A stretch of DNA of 64,000 bases, taken from the NCBI GenBank assembly GCA_036874045.1, contig JAZBRI010000008.1, positions 3,425,001 to 3,489,000 on the forward strand, given 5' to 3'. Position numbers and translations under genes: made by a program. Below, piece by piece: positions 12,120 to 25,229 of the stretch. Below the pieces are notes generated by a model. It did no database searches. It worked only from the letters and a program-made list of their open reading frames with translations, and was not told where the DNA came from. The number at the start of each line of letters is the position of its first letter. Position 1 is the stretch's first letter. The DNA is from Cymodocea nodosa (taxonomy: Eukaryota > Streptophyta > Magnoliopsida > Alismatales > Cymodoceaceae).

Positions 12120-15100
12120 ATGGTAAGTTTCTTATTCTTCTTTTTCATGTTGTATGGGAACATTGAGTTTATCATTTGAAGTATCATGGACTTCAGTGGT
12201 TGTGAAGGAATTGTTAATCATTTTTTAAAATTTGTTTCGTATTTATCATGTCGTTCATCTATTGATGGAAGCCATGGACCCCAATTACTAGCGAAGGAAT
12301 CATATTCGTTGATTTTTGTTTATGTGTACCATGAGTTTGATGGCAGTTCTTTCTGCTATTAGCATATTGAATTATATAGTTTTTTTGTAAATCCCAATGA
12401 TGTGGGTTTATTTCTATAATACTCTTTGGGACAAGGTAACCAATGACAAAATCCTAGTTTGGAAAATTCAATCAGATACTCTCTTGTGCTTATCCAACCT
12501 ACATTGGTTATTGTTAGACAAATCTTTTTTTATTGGTTTTGATTATGTAAAACTTGATGATAAATATGAAATGATTTGTGTAGATTAAGTTTATTGTAGG
12601 ATATATAAATAAGTAAGACCAAGTAAGATTATAAACAAGGAAAATCAAAGAAGATCATCAAGGAAGCAAAGCTAAGGATCATAAATAAGAAAAATTAAAG
12701 ATCAATAGATGAAGATCATAAATAAGAAAAATTAAAGATCAATAGATGAAGATCAGGCAAAGAAAAAAGGACTTCGGACATTACACTTTATTACTTTCAT
12801 AAGGACTTGTATTATTGATGTATTTTGGGTTATCAAGTCTTAAGATGATCTCTAATATCCTCATATATGACACTTAAGAGTTCATATATACATTTAGAAA
12901 AACTGTTTAAAGTAATATAAATTGGAGTCCAACTTAGCATTTTCTCTGCTACAAAATTAGCATATCATTTTCTCGTAATTGGTATACCATTTAGTAAGCC
13001 AAGACTATAGTTCAACTCTAGAACAAAAATGGTATACTAGGTTTTTAAACCAATATACTGTTTTTGGATTAGAAGTGTAGCTGCTCTCTAGAGAAAAATG
13101 GTATACCAATTTTGCTACAGAGTGTTAAGCCATTTAAAAATGGCATACTATTTCACCTAATGATATACCAAATCATTTGACTATTAGACTCAATAGCATA
13201 CTGAATGATAAAATAGCATACCAATTTACCAGCCATTAAAAGAAATTTCTATTCGATACATATGCACTTATAGGCCACCAATCCCTAGATATGCACCTCC
13301 ATTGGCAACAAATTTCACAACAACTACTACAATCTCTTATTCTCTTTTATCCTATGTTATCACTCTTTCAGAGCAAAATTTACTTCTCCACTCTCCCACA
13401 AAGCACCACTAGCATCAGGAGCACTCATTGAAGAATCACTAGCATCAATCAAGTAAAAAGCAAGTGATCTGAAGCTTTTATGGTTGTAAGCAAAATACTA
13501 ACTTATCTCATCAAATTGTAGTGATGACTCTTTAGATTATGAGGAGGGAGAGCTTGGTGGTACACCAAGGACCTTGTGAACAATGGGGTTTGGCTTGTAA
13601 CAACGTCAAAATTAATGTACTGGGTTAAGTATAATACTTGAAGAGTAGACATAGTCTAGGTTGCAAGTGAACCACCATAACTTTAATTATAGTTTTTTGG
13701 TGTGGACTTTTGACTCTCTTTTATTCAGTTTCTTATTTTTATTGCATTACACTTATTGCATAAATTTGACGTATTTTTTATTTGTAGTTAAAATTAATTC
13801 ACTCTTTACTATTTACCCCTACTAGTAAAGTCAAACTATCCTAACAGTTATATTTTAAAAGCATGACAACTTCATTCTTGTTAGAGGATATATCTTAAAT
13901 AGTGTGTTGGGTAATTCTCCATTATAGCTTAGTTCAAAATTCATTCATGTCAAGGGATACATCTTATCTTCTGTATTCCTACTTTCAAATGATTCCCCTT
14001 TCATTCGACTTACATATTTATTCTGGAATATTTCTTCAGTAAAGTCCTTATTTCCCTTATCAAGTTTATTAAGGAAATGTTCCTAGGATCCTTTATTCTT
14101 TCATGTTCTTCTTCTCTTTTTACTCCTTTGTGTTCATGAGAAAGGATACAACTGTATTAAATATTTGATGATGTTTACCAACAAAGGTTTCATCTTTGAT
14201 TTATTTTCTCTTGAAACTTAATATAACAACTTTCCTTATTCTGATAAAAAAAGTAATTGGTCCTCATTGCTTTTGTAGTCCACTCCAGTCTACATTGTTG
14301 TGGGCTCTCAAGTGTGGATAGAGGATCCAGATTTTGCTTGGACAAGTGGAGAGGTTCTAAGTATTGATGGGACTAACATTCATGTGCAAACTTCTGATGG
14401 AAGAATGGTAGGTACTACAAATCTTTTTTCATCACATTTTGTTTATAATGAAATAATTAGAAAAGTTTATCAAATTGCATAGTTATAATTTATAACTTAT
14501 AAATTAGAGCTTTGTTACTTCTGGAATCATGCCCTTTTCTAATCACAAATACTTCAAAGTTTAATCATGGTGTAGGTTGTTATGTGTAAATTTGAGATAG
14601 GAAACAAGATGGGAAGAGTATTGACTCCTTCTGTATGGTGTAGAATTTTAGTTTACCACACCATTTGGTCTTCAATTATTATATGATATAATTGATTTGT
14701 CATGTTTATTGAGTATGGTAGGTTTGAGCAGCAATATTTTCTGTTGTAGTTAGTCAAGTATGGATATCTTAATATACATGATTATCAACCCATGTTCTCA
14801 AAAGAAAATAAGTCTAACGGTATGTCACAAAGTACAGCCTTGATGGCATTCGTATTTGCAATAATGCAAACATTTTTCTTACTTTACGACCCCCTCATGA
14901 GTGTAACCAAATGATATGGAAGTGACTTTTAGAAATTCTATATGTTAAAAATATGGAAGACATTGGGACTAGTTGGAAAAGGAAATTGAACCATAGATTA
15001 ATGGATAAGTATTTTCAGTGTCAATAAATATAGAAGAAGTTATATGACATTGTGGCAGTGCATTGAGCAGTGAAATTTAATTTTAGTCTCTAACTTTCTA

Positions 15101-18100
15101 CATCCATATAAATATGGAGTTGAATGAGCTTGAACAATGCTTCTGTGCAGGTCATTGCAGACTTGGCAACCACTTGTCCAAAAGATATTGAAGCATCACC
15201 AGGAGGCGTTGATGACATGACAAAGTTATCATATTTGCATGAACCTGGAGTTTTACATAACCTGGCCAGTAGATATGAATTAAATGAAATATATGTAATG
15301 TGACTATCATTGACATTTTTGAAGGGATACTTGCTAGGAAGAACGAACTTCTCTAAATATATTGCACTTTTTACATAACCTGGCCAGTAGATATGAAATA
15401 CATGTTATGTGCTTATCATTAACACTTTTGAAGGGATTCTTTTGAAGAAGCATGAACTTCTCTAAACATATATTGCATGCACACTCTACAACAAGGATTC
15501 TCCAATATTCCTTTCCAACACATCCACAACTAGGGTTCTCCAATATTCCTTTCGAACACATCATGTAACACATTTAAGGTATTTTTAGCAAAAAAATCAC
15601 TTAAAAACATTACAAACTTGCTAGGAACACACATGGATTTTAAAGGACAGTTTACTTACACAGTACTAAACTAATATATGATAGCTCTTCTGATAATTTT
15701 TATGTACATTTTATTGTTACAGTATCATGGCACGTATATATTGTATAGCTATTTGTTGTCATTCAAAAGTGTTATTATAAATATTTAAATAATATTTTTA
15801 AACATATTATTCATTTAATGTTGTATCTAAGTCAAGTTGTATTCTAAATTTTAGAAAATTATCAAATCTCTGATTCTGAATTTTGTTGTATCCAAATCCC
15901 CAAATCGTATCAGTGCTTCCTATGATTCTTGTTTCTTGTAAGATTAATATTTTGAAAAAACTACTTTCCAGACATACACTGGCAATATTTTGATTGCAAT
16001 AAACCCATTCCAAAGGCTACCTTATCTATATGATCAGCATATGATGGAACAATACAAAGGTACAACCTTGGGGGAGCTGAGTCCTCATGTTTTTTCTGTT
16101 GCAGATGCTGCATACAGGTATTTTTTTTGAAAACCTTATGATGTATGCTAACTTCTATATGTGTCTAAACTAATATGGCATACAAGTAGGGCAATGATGA
16201 ATGAAGGAAGAAACAATTCAGTCTTGGTTAGTGGAGAAAGTGGCGCTGGTAAAACTGAGACAACAAAAATGCTTATGAGATATCTTGCTTACATAGGTGG
16301 TCATTCTGAATCAGAAGGAATAACAATTGAGCAAAAAGTGCTGGAAGTAAGTTGAAGAAATCTAACTTGGTTAGTTCCCATTTTATTCATTTCCTTCACT
16401 GAAGTTCTTCATCTTCTGTGATTTTTTAGTTAATATTTCATTTCATATTCAATACAGTCAAATCCAATTCTTGAAGCATTTGGCAATGCCAAAACTATTC
16501 GAAATAATAACTCTAGGTAAGTAATTGAAGCAATTTTGCTGATTTTCTTCCAAAAGCATGGTCAAATGCAGACTTTGAAGCATTAACTTCTAGTTTTAGT
16601 TATTGATATGCTGCCTACATATCTAAGTTTTCCTTGATACAGCCAAATGTTGAAGTATTGACTCTCTCTTTTCCCCACCATGTACAAATTTGAAGTCGTT
16701 TTGGAAAATTTGTTGAGATACATTTTGACAATAAGGGAAGGATATCTGGGGCGGCCATAAGGACTTACTTGCTTGAAAGGTCTCGTGTTTGCCAAATCAA
16801 TAATCCTGAAAGAAACTATCATTGTTTCTATTTTCTTTGTGCAGCACCACCTGAGGTACATGAAATTCAATACTAGTATTCTCTCTTCCTTGATTAACCT
16901 TGGAATATGGATATGTAATTATTACAATATGTTGTCAGGATATTGTGAATTACAAAATTGGGCATCCTAGTGACTTCCATTATCTCAATCAGTCTATCTG
17001 CTATGAATTGCACAGTTCAAGTGATGCTAAAGAATATCTTGCCACTAAAAAGGCCATGGATACTGTTGGGATGAGTGGACAAGAACAGGTTGGTAAGTCA
17101 TTCATGTTCATCAGAAAAGATAATAAAGATATTTTGTTGCATTTGAGCATCAAAACATGAAAATTATAAGTTTCAGGAGGCAATTTTCAGAGTTATTGCT
17201 GCCATCCTCCATCTTGGAAACATCGATTTTGCAAAAGGAAAAGAGGCTGATTCTTCTGTTATCAAGGATGAGAAGTCAAGATACCATCTTGAGATCACAG
17301 CTGAATTACTTATGTATGTTCTATGTTTCATTTAGAACCAACATACATAGATATTATACCAACTATTTCGCAAGATATTTTGGTTACCTTCCCTTTGAAG
17401 TTGACTCTTTGGTAGGTGTAATGCTGAAGATTTGGAACATGCATTAATTAAACGTGTGATGGTAACACGAGATGAAATTATTACGAAAGCACTTGACCCT
17501 GCATCTGCCACTGTTAGCAGGGATGGTATAGCAAAGACTATATATTCTCGTTTATTTGATTGGTGAGATTCCTACGTCTTTGGTCTGAGGTTAAACCTAT
17601 GAATTATTGCTTTAAACTGAAAAGATGCTCCACCTATTTTTACATAATAGTCTAGTTTATGACTATATTATGACATCTACAGGCTGGTAGATAAAATAAA
17701 TGTTTCAATTGGACAGGATGCAAATAAAAAGTCATTGATTGGCGTTCTTGATATTTATGGTTTTGAAAGCTTTAAGACCAATAGGCAAGTCATTGTTGAC
17801 AAAGTCAATATTTCCAAGTTGTCTTTATTCATGAAATTTATTCATGTTGAAAATTGCATCTTTGGAAACAGTTTTGAACAACTTTGCATCAATCTTACAA
17901 ATGAGAAGCTTCAGCAGCATTTCAACCAGGTTTATTAGTCCAATGAAAATGATATGCTCTCAATTGGAATGATTGTTGTTAAATAGTTTTGATTTTTTGT
18001 ATCAAAATACAGCATGTTTTCAAAATGGAGCAGGAGGAATATGCAAAGGAGGAAATAAATTGGAGTTACATTGATTTTGTTGACAATAAAGATGTGTTAG

Positions 18101-21100
18101 ACCTTATAGAGAAGGTATTTAGCATATCATAGCATATTTTCCTGTGAAAAGTTTTATTTAATTATTTTGCACTTTCTACAAGACTACAAGTTGCTTCTAA
18201 GACAAGCCACTCTATAAATTCACAATATAGCAAAAACTGATATAATTGATGATTAAAAATGACATAAAAATATCAATGTATACAAAAGTAAAGATGTAGA
18301 AAATGATGAAATAGATGGAGGACAAAACACTCCCCAATCTTTAAACCATAAATATAATATAATAATTAATTAATTTTAAAAAAAGTATTTGCATTTGCGC
18401 TACTTTGATTCATTGTCTCATATGCCATACATGGATTTATTTTATTTTATATTAGTAGATTAATAAGGACATTAATTCCCTTTGCAGAAACCTGGAGGAC
18501 TTATATCACTTCTTGATGAAGCATGGTATGCATGTATGAGACTTTGATTTCTTTTGAAATCCATGATTTTTATGGATCTTTCATTACTCGCAAAATCTTA
18601 TAGATTTTCATAAACTTTCTTATTTAAGAAGTTGTCCTCTACAAGTAGAAAATAGCTTTCTCAACTTTCTTACTATTGATTTATGCATATACTGTAGCAT
18701 GTTTCCGAAGTCAACACATGAAACATTTGCCCAGAAGTTATATTATACATTCAAAAATAACAAGAGGTTTGTCAAGCCAAAGCTTTCACCCACCGATTTT
18801 ACTATTCTTCACTATGCAGGGAAGGTAAGCACAGTGACATTGTTATAACATTAATCATTTTCTGTGATGGTTTACATCTAACCATACCCTTTCTGATCAT
18901 TCTGTACAGGTAACATATCAGACAGATTACTTTTTAGAAAAGAATAAAGATTTTGTTGTACCGGAACACAATGAATTATTGAATGCTTCAAAATGCCCAT
19001 TTATATCCAGTTTATTTCCACCACTTCCATTGGGTTCAAAAAAGTCCTCTAAGTTCTCATCAATTGGTTCACGCTTTAAAGTTAGTATTTTTCTATCTCC
19101 ACTTTTTTGTTCATAGTTTATTTAATTTGAAATAGGATACATAAAGTCTGAGTTGCATAATATTCATCATGTGTATTTGTCTTTTGAAAAGGACAACATA
19201 AAAGAAAACATTGCAACTACAATGTTCTTTATCTAGAGAACAGACACTTGATTTAGAACTTGATCAATATGCTTCTTTGTGAATTAATGCTTATGTAACA
19301 TCATATTCCAGCTTCAACTTGCAGCACTAATGGAGACTCTAGGCACAACAAAGCCTCATTATATTAGATGTGTGAAGCCAAATAATGTTCTTAAACCAGT
19401 TATCTTTGAGAATGTTAATGTTGTCCAACAGTTGCGTTGTGCTGTAAGTACTGACCATTTTGAAACATGCATATTTTTCTTCAGGAATGCATGTTGTCCT
19501 TTTACACATGTTTTTATAGTTCATCATTTGAGTAGGGTGTTCTTGAAGCAATAAGGATAAGTTGTGCTGGATATCCTACTCGAAGGTCATTTTATGACTT
19601 CCTTCATCGCTTTAGGGTTCTTGCACCACAACATGTAGAAGGAGAGTAAGTTTTATATAGTTTCATTTTTGGAAAGAAATTATGTGACTTCAGGTTCATC
19701 ATTCAAGTGCTTGATTATAAAATTTATTTTGGATATTGTGTTAACAAGCAGGTATGATGACAAGATTGCTTGTCAAAAAATTTTGGAAGAAGTAGGATTG
19801 CAAGGATATCAGGTATCCTAAATTTCCATTAAATTAATTTTTCAATGGCATGCAATAAAATGGTATTGCGCTATGGTTGTTGATGATGGTGACATATGAG
19901 TATATTGCAATTTGTGAATTACTAACTAAAAGAGACCATGTACATGTCTTCATAATAATCTAATTTTGGATTATTGTGTTTGCTTTCAATAGTTATGTTG
20001 TATTATGTTTATCTCTAAAATAGTTGCTACAATTGTTATTTTAGTCATTTCATGATGTCAATTATGGATATGCTTGATAGATAGGAAATACTAAGATCTT
20101 TTTGAGAGCTGGCCAGACGGCATTGTTAGATGCAAGAAGAGCAGTAATATTAGGAAAAACAGCAAAGGCTATTCAAAGACAAATTCGTACACACATTGCT
20201 CGTAACAAATTCCTTGTATTGCGCAATGCAACAATTCTTTTGCAGTCTTTTTGTAGAGGTATATTCCTATTGGATGATTAGTTTATAGAAAATATATTTA
20301 CAGAAATATGTATTAATTAAGTTTTTATAATGTTCTTACTATAAACAAGTTCTTTAACTGGACTAGTTCATTTCCCCAATTGCTTACCATAAAAAGCTTT
20401 GTAGTGGTCTCATTTCATGCTACCTATATTATAGGTAGATTGGCTTGCAAATTGTTTATGAGCATGAGAAGGGAAGCATCAGCAATAATGATTCAGAAGA
20501 ATCATCGATATCATGTTGCCAACAATTCCTACATCATGCTTCGATCACATGCTATAACATTACAGACAGGTCTGAGAAGAATTGCTGCTCACAATGAATT
20601 TAGATTTAGAAAGCAAACAAGAGCGGCCCTTATTATTGAGGTAATTGCCTTTACCACCAGAACTTTCTTTTGTCTAAGAGCAAATCTAATGTGCAGCACC
20701 CTTAGTGGGCCCAAGAAAATTTTATTGTATGTAGTCTTACCTCAGCAAGTATAGAGGTTGTTTCCTAACAATAAAATTGGCTTAATTGTTTATTATAGTG
20801 CTTTATTTATTTGTCTTTCATGTATTTTTAAATTTAAGGAACATTTTCTGATATTTGATCCTTTTTCTGTTGTGCGTGGTATTGGCATATAGACTAAGTG
20901 GCGTTGTCATAGAGAATATTCATACTACAGGAATCTGCAAAGGGCAACACTTACTTGTCAATGTGCATGGAGACAAAGAATTGCAAAAGGAGAATTAAGA
21001 AAATTACAAATGGTATTTTGCTATTTTGATAAATCTTCTCTCATTGAAAACTCATTTAAAGGTTTATGCATAATAATCTCTTTCATTTTATCATTTTTAG

Positions 21101-24100
21101 GCTGCAAAAGAAGTAGGTGCTCTCCAGGAAGCAAAAGACAAACTAGAAAAGCATGTGGTGGAATTAACTCAGCAGTTGCAATTGGAGAAAAGATCAAGAG
21201 TAAACACAAATCCTTCCTAAGAGAAATAATATTTTCATGTCTTTTATATTAACTCATTGGCTACGTTCAATATTAACAGTTACCTTAAAATGTAGGCTGA
21301 TTTGGAAGAGGCAAGAGCAAGAGATGTAGCTAAACTGGAGGAGGCATTGTATATGATGCAGCTACAAGTTGAAAAAACTAATAAAATGGTTCATGAAACT
21401 CCTATTTTGGTTGAAGACACGCAAAAGATTTCTTCACTAACTACAGAAATTGACAACTTAAAGGTATACCAATGAATAAAAACATTTAAGTGTTATTTCT
21501 TTGCTATACTAGATAAAATAGCAAGATCAATATTCTATGAAACAGCAATGTTCTGTATGTCCACTGATGATTGTTGATTTAGGCAGTACGCTTGAATTGA
21601 ATATTTTACTCTATAGAGTTGTGCCATTGATGTAGAAAATACCTATCATCGTTTCATTACCTTCTACTTAAATGCTTTCTAATCATATTGGATGTGTTTG
21701 AGTAGAAATTTTGCTTTGTTATGATTCTTATGAGGCTTGAAGCCAGTTAAGTAACAAACTATTAACCACTAAGTATGACTTTCAATTAATGTCAACATCA
21801 TTATAAAAATTTTACAATTTCATGAACTCCATATGACAGCATTATTCTTTAATGGAAATGTGAGTTCTCAAAATTTACCTCGATTTTTATGGAATATGTA
21901 GCAATCATATCATTTTTACAACTTATCCAATTGGAATGGATGAATTTTTATTCCATTTATTTAAAATTCTTTAATGTGACTGTCTTGATCTGTATCATAC
22001 TTTTCGATGTGAAAGGAATTGTTGATCCAGGAAAAGAACTCCACAAGTGCAGCCCTACAAGCCTATGAAGGACTACAAGATAAAAATAAGAAACTAATCA
22101 AAAAACTTGAATATGCAAGGAAGAAAATTGATCAGATTCAGGATTATGTTCAAAGGTTCCTAACACTATACAATAATTATTTGCTTATCATTTACTAAAA
22201 CCTTGCACGTTTTAGTTATTTTAGCACTTTCATGTGAAACAAGTTCTTTAAGATTCTCTTGTTTCTTATCCTTATTAGCTTCAAAGAAGATATATCCAAC
22301 TTAGAATCAAAAAACCAAGTACTTCATCAACAAACTATTTCATTGTCAGAGCAACTTAAATCAGCTCTTGAACAGGTACTGTTTTTAACATGCTATTTTT
22401 CTTTGTTTTAAAAGAAACTGGTCCATTGGATTTATTTTCAAATAATTTTTTTTTTTGTTATTTCACATTTTGTTTCAGATAATACTACTTGAAAATGCAA
22501 ATCGTAATGATCAATCAAAGATAAATACTGTGAGTACACATTTTTCTAATAATTTTTTATGTGCACTTTTTAAATTGATTTTTAAAAGGATTTTTATATT
22601 TTCATTACATTACTTGATATTATATTGTAGATTTCAAGACCTTCATTATCTTACCTTAAAAAAGAGGGTGGACTAAGGTCACAAGTATCACTTAATAAGA
22701 GACAACAAGTAATTTTGCTTTTGTGGCAATTTCTTTACAATTGAAATATGTTTTTCTAAGTATTTCTCTACATGCATTTCACTTCATTAATCTAAATTAT
22801 CGTTTTTTAATTTTTACAGGAGGACTTGCTTATCAAATCCATCTCAAAGGATATTGGATATTCTGATGGAAGGCCGATTGCTGCATGTATCATATATAAA
22901 TCTCTTCTTCAAGGGGGGATACTTGAACATAGAACAAGTTTTTTTGATCGTATCATTCAAACAATTGGCTCTTCTATTAACGATGTAATGAAATTTCCCT
23001 TGTTCATTTTATAACCTTACATCATATAGACAAATTATTTCTTGTTGGCATTACTAATGTAGTGTATTATTCCCTTTACAAGGCCCAAGAGGATAATAAT
23101 GGTCTATGTTATTGGCTATCAAATTCATCCTTACTATTGTTACTTCTACAACATACATTGAAAGTAAGTGGAGCAGCACATATGGCTATCCATAGGATGG
23201 TATCAACTTCATCTCACTCGAGGAAATTACCTCATGTATGATGATTGCTTCCCTTAATATTTTTTGTTGGACTTTTATCAATTTGGGAACAGGAAGTACT
23301 TTCATTTTTTGCATTTAATTTATGTTTCTTTATGAATTATATCCAGAGATCATACTCTTCATCACTTGTTGGTGATCAGGTGGGGACCAGAAATAATGAG
23401 AAAGATCAAGTTGAAGCTAAGTATCCAGCATTACTTTTCAAGCAGCAGCTTACAGCTTTCCTCGAGAAAATTTATTTAATAATAAGAGAAAATTTGAAGA
23501 AAGATATATCCTCATTCCTAGCACATTGTGTCCAGGTACCTCTGGAGGTAGTATTTTTGTCATGTCATAAAATAAATAATGTTGGTCTTTACTACTTTAA
23601 AGGCCGACATATTAAAGCTGTGTATATTATGCTTTTTTTACTTTCTTTCCTTATATATGATTCACTGGGAGAGACAGGAAGTGTTTTGACATGAATACAC
23701 AACTTAAACATACTTTTAGAAGAACTCTAATATTTCTTTATAGTGTAGGCTCCAAGAGTATTTCAAGCAAAAAGAGTGAGATCACGTTCTCGTGTGAAGA
23801 CTATTGAACAACAAGCTTCGACAACTCCTTGGCAGGGTATTATTAGTATCCTAGATAATTACTTGGAGACAATGAATGCTAATTATGTAAGTCCTCCTTT
23901 TAAAATCTCCTTCTCATTCAGTCATGGAACTAAAGTAGATTTTCCATGCAAATATGATTACATTGGTCCATTCATGACATTGAAGCATCCCTGTTGTCTA
24001 GTATATGAAGAAATTCAGTTTATATATACCTTATCATAATTTATGGTTGAGTTCCTACCTTACTGTTTTCTTATGCCTGACAATCGTTTAGGTTCCTCCA

Positions 24101-25229
24101 TTCCTAGTACGTAAGATGTTCACTCAAATATTTTCATTTATCAATGTGAAACTATTCAACAGGTGTGCATTAAATTATAAAATTCAAATTTGTTTCTCAT
24201 ATCTTATATTGCATACTATGGTGCTCTTAGACTGATGGCTCCTTTCTACTATTTTCTATAGTCTGCTCTTGCGGCATGAATGTTGCTCATTTAGCCATGG
24301 TGAATACCTGAAAGAAGGACTATCTGAGTTAGAATTTTGGTGCAATGAAACAACACAAGTGGTAGAAAATGCGTTGTTATGATGATTTGTCATTCTTTGA
24401 ATAATCTAATATTGATTTATATTGTGGGTGTATAGTATACAGGTACAGCATGGAGTGAACTAATATATATCAGACAGGCAGTTGCCTTCTTGGTATATTT
24501 TCACATGGTAAACATTCTACAATTTACATTAACACGATTAACCACACATCTTCTTACAAATGAAACAGGTTACACATCAAAAGCCAAGAAAAACACTGAA
24601 AGAGTTAACCAATGACATTTGCCCCGTCAGTTTCTTCTTTTTTAATTGAAGTTCTTAGAATTCTTTGCATAGTATTTTTCCTGATGATTCTTTTCCTTTT
24701 GGCCTAATTGTTTAATCAGGATCTTGGATTACAACAATTGTACAGGATTAGTACTATGTATTGGGATGACAAATATGGTACTCACACAATCTCTTCAGAA
24801 GTAAGATTCCTATGATTACGTTAGCATTCTCGTTTTTACTTTATTCTGTTCTTCATTGCTTCTATTTTCTAAAATGTGATGTGACTGCAATGTTGAATCA
24901 TGGGTCACAAAGCAATCTATTATGTTTGATAGGTCATTTTGGCTATCAGAACTCTAATGAGTGAAGGGTCAAACAAGTTGGAAACTGGTTCTTTCTTATT
25001 GGATGATGATTCCAGGCAAATCATCTATGATTCATGATATTTATTCTATTTCATGTGCTACTTTCTGTACCTTCACTAATATTGTCTTATGAATTGCAGC
25101 ATACCATTTTCGGCTGATGAAATCTCCTGGACAGAAACGCCAACGTCAATCGATGTATCAGACATTGAACTCCCACCATTAATTCGTCAAAATTCAGGAT
25201 TTTCTTTCCTCACACCATGCTCTGAATAA
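12120..25229 (+). CDS. Class XI myosin heavy chain, full length, 39 coding exons
   Basis: Actin-based motor that drives organelle transport and cytoplasmic streaming. The first exon carries only the ATG (12120-12122) before a GTAAGT donor; exon 2 begins at 14279 ([14 protein letters not shown]-terminal SH3-like domain). Main later exons: 15151-15294, 15972-16117, 16190-16346, 16458-16516, 16696-16855, 16939-17088, 17177-17313, 17416-17562, 17683-17784, 17872-17929, 18013-18114, 18488-18525, 18698-18824, 18910-19080, 19312-19443, 19536-19645, 19752-19812, 20081-20258, 20435-20640, 20893-21012, then tail exons to 25100-25229. Coding length is 4,491 nt, 1,496 residues, usual for the class. P-loop GESGAGKT (156-163), switch I NNNSSRFGK (209-217), switch II DIYGFE (434-439), IQ repeats (~735-875), coiled coil (~880-1050), dilute-type globular tail (~1090-1496). 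All motor signatures are intact and no stop or frameshift is seen. Introns 11 and 38 appear to use GC donors. The XI subtype is not assignable by eye. Confidence 0.93.
12512..13846. mobile_element. Solo LTR of a SIRE-like Copia retrotransposon in myosin intron 1
   Basis: A 1,335-bp block starts TGTTAG and ends CTAACA, a perfect 6-bp terminal inverted repeat with the TG...CA ends of LTRs. It is flanked on both sides by GTTAT (12507-12511 and 13847-13851), a perfect 5-bp target duplication. Inside, GGTATACC-type palindromic words recur between about 12975 and 13230. The start (a 'ggttttgatta' stretch soon after the terminus) and these words recall SIRE/Maximus-type Copia LTRs. No coding sequence is present, so it is a solo LTR left by LTR-LTR recombination. 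The family assignment is from memory of the LTR style; the structure itself is directly visible. Confidence 0.88.
15251..15480 (+). repeat. Partial tandem duplication of the end of myosin exon 3 and its intron
   Basis: The segment TTTTACATAACCTGGCCAGT starting at 15251 (last 44 nt of exon 3 plus ~70 nt of intron) recurs at 15369. The second copy has lost the splice donor: the sequence after 'agatatgaa' diverges and GTAATG becomes GTTATG. It therefore lies silent in intron 3. A second short duplication follows (15494-15523 and 15533-15562, core TTCTCCAATATTCCTTTC). Confidence 0.75.
17785..17871 (+). other. GC-AG intron 11 of the myosin gene, 87 nt, open in frame
   Basis: Family conservation requires splicing between FKTN and SFEQ. 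The only donor giving this is AG|GCAAGT at 17785, the classical consensus for GC-AG introns; the acceptor is ACAG at 17871. The intron is 87 nt, a multiple of three, and has no in-frame stop, so retention would insert 29 residues directly after switch II. Confidence 0.8.
25016..25099 (+). other. GC-AG intron 38 of the myosin gene, 84 nt
   Basis: Coding sequence [15 protein letters not shown] is interrupted after TCC AG by GCAAAT and resumes after TTGCAG. The equivalent intron in the headless copy (10379-10467) starts GTATGT, so this GC donor is a substitution in one paralogue. Retention here would meet a stop codon within eight codons. Confidence 0.75.

Noticed and set aside
17735..17938. Continuous frame across myosin exons 11 and 12 taken as one exon
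   Set aside because: Family conservation needs FKTN joined to SFEQ; the intervening 87 nt has GC-AG borders and is better read as an intron, though retention is noted as a finding.
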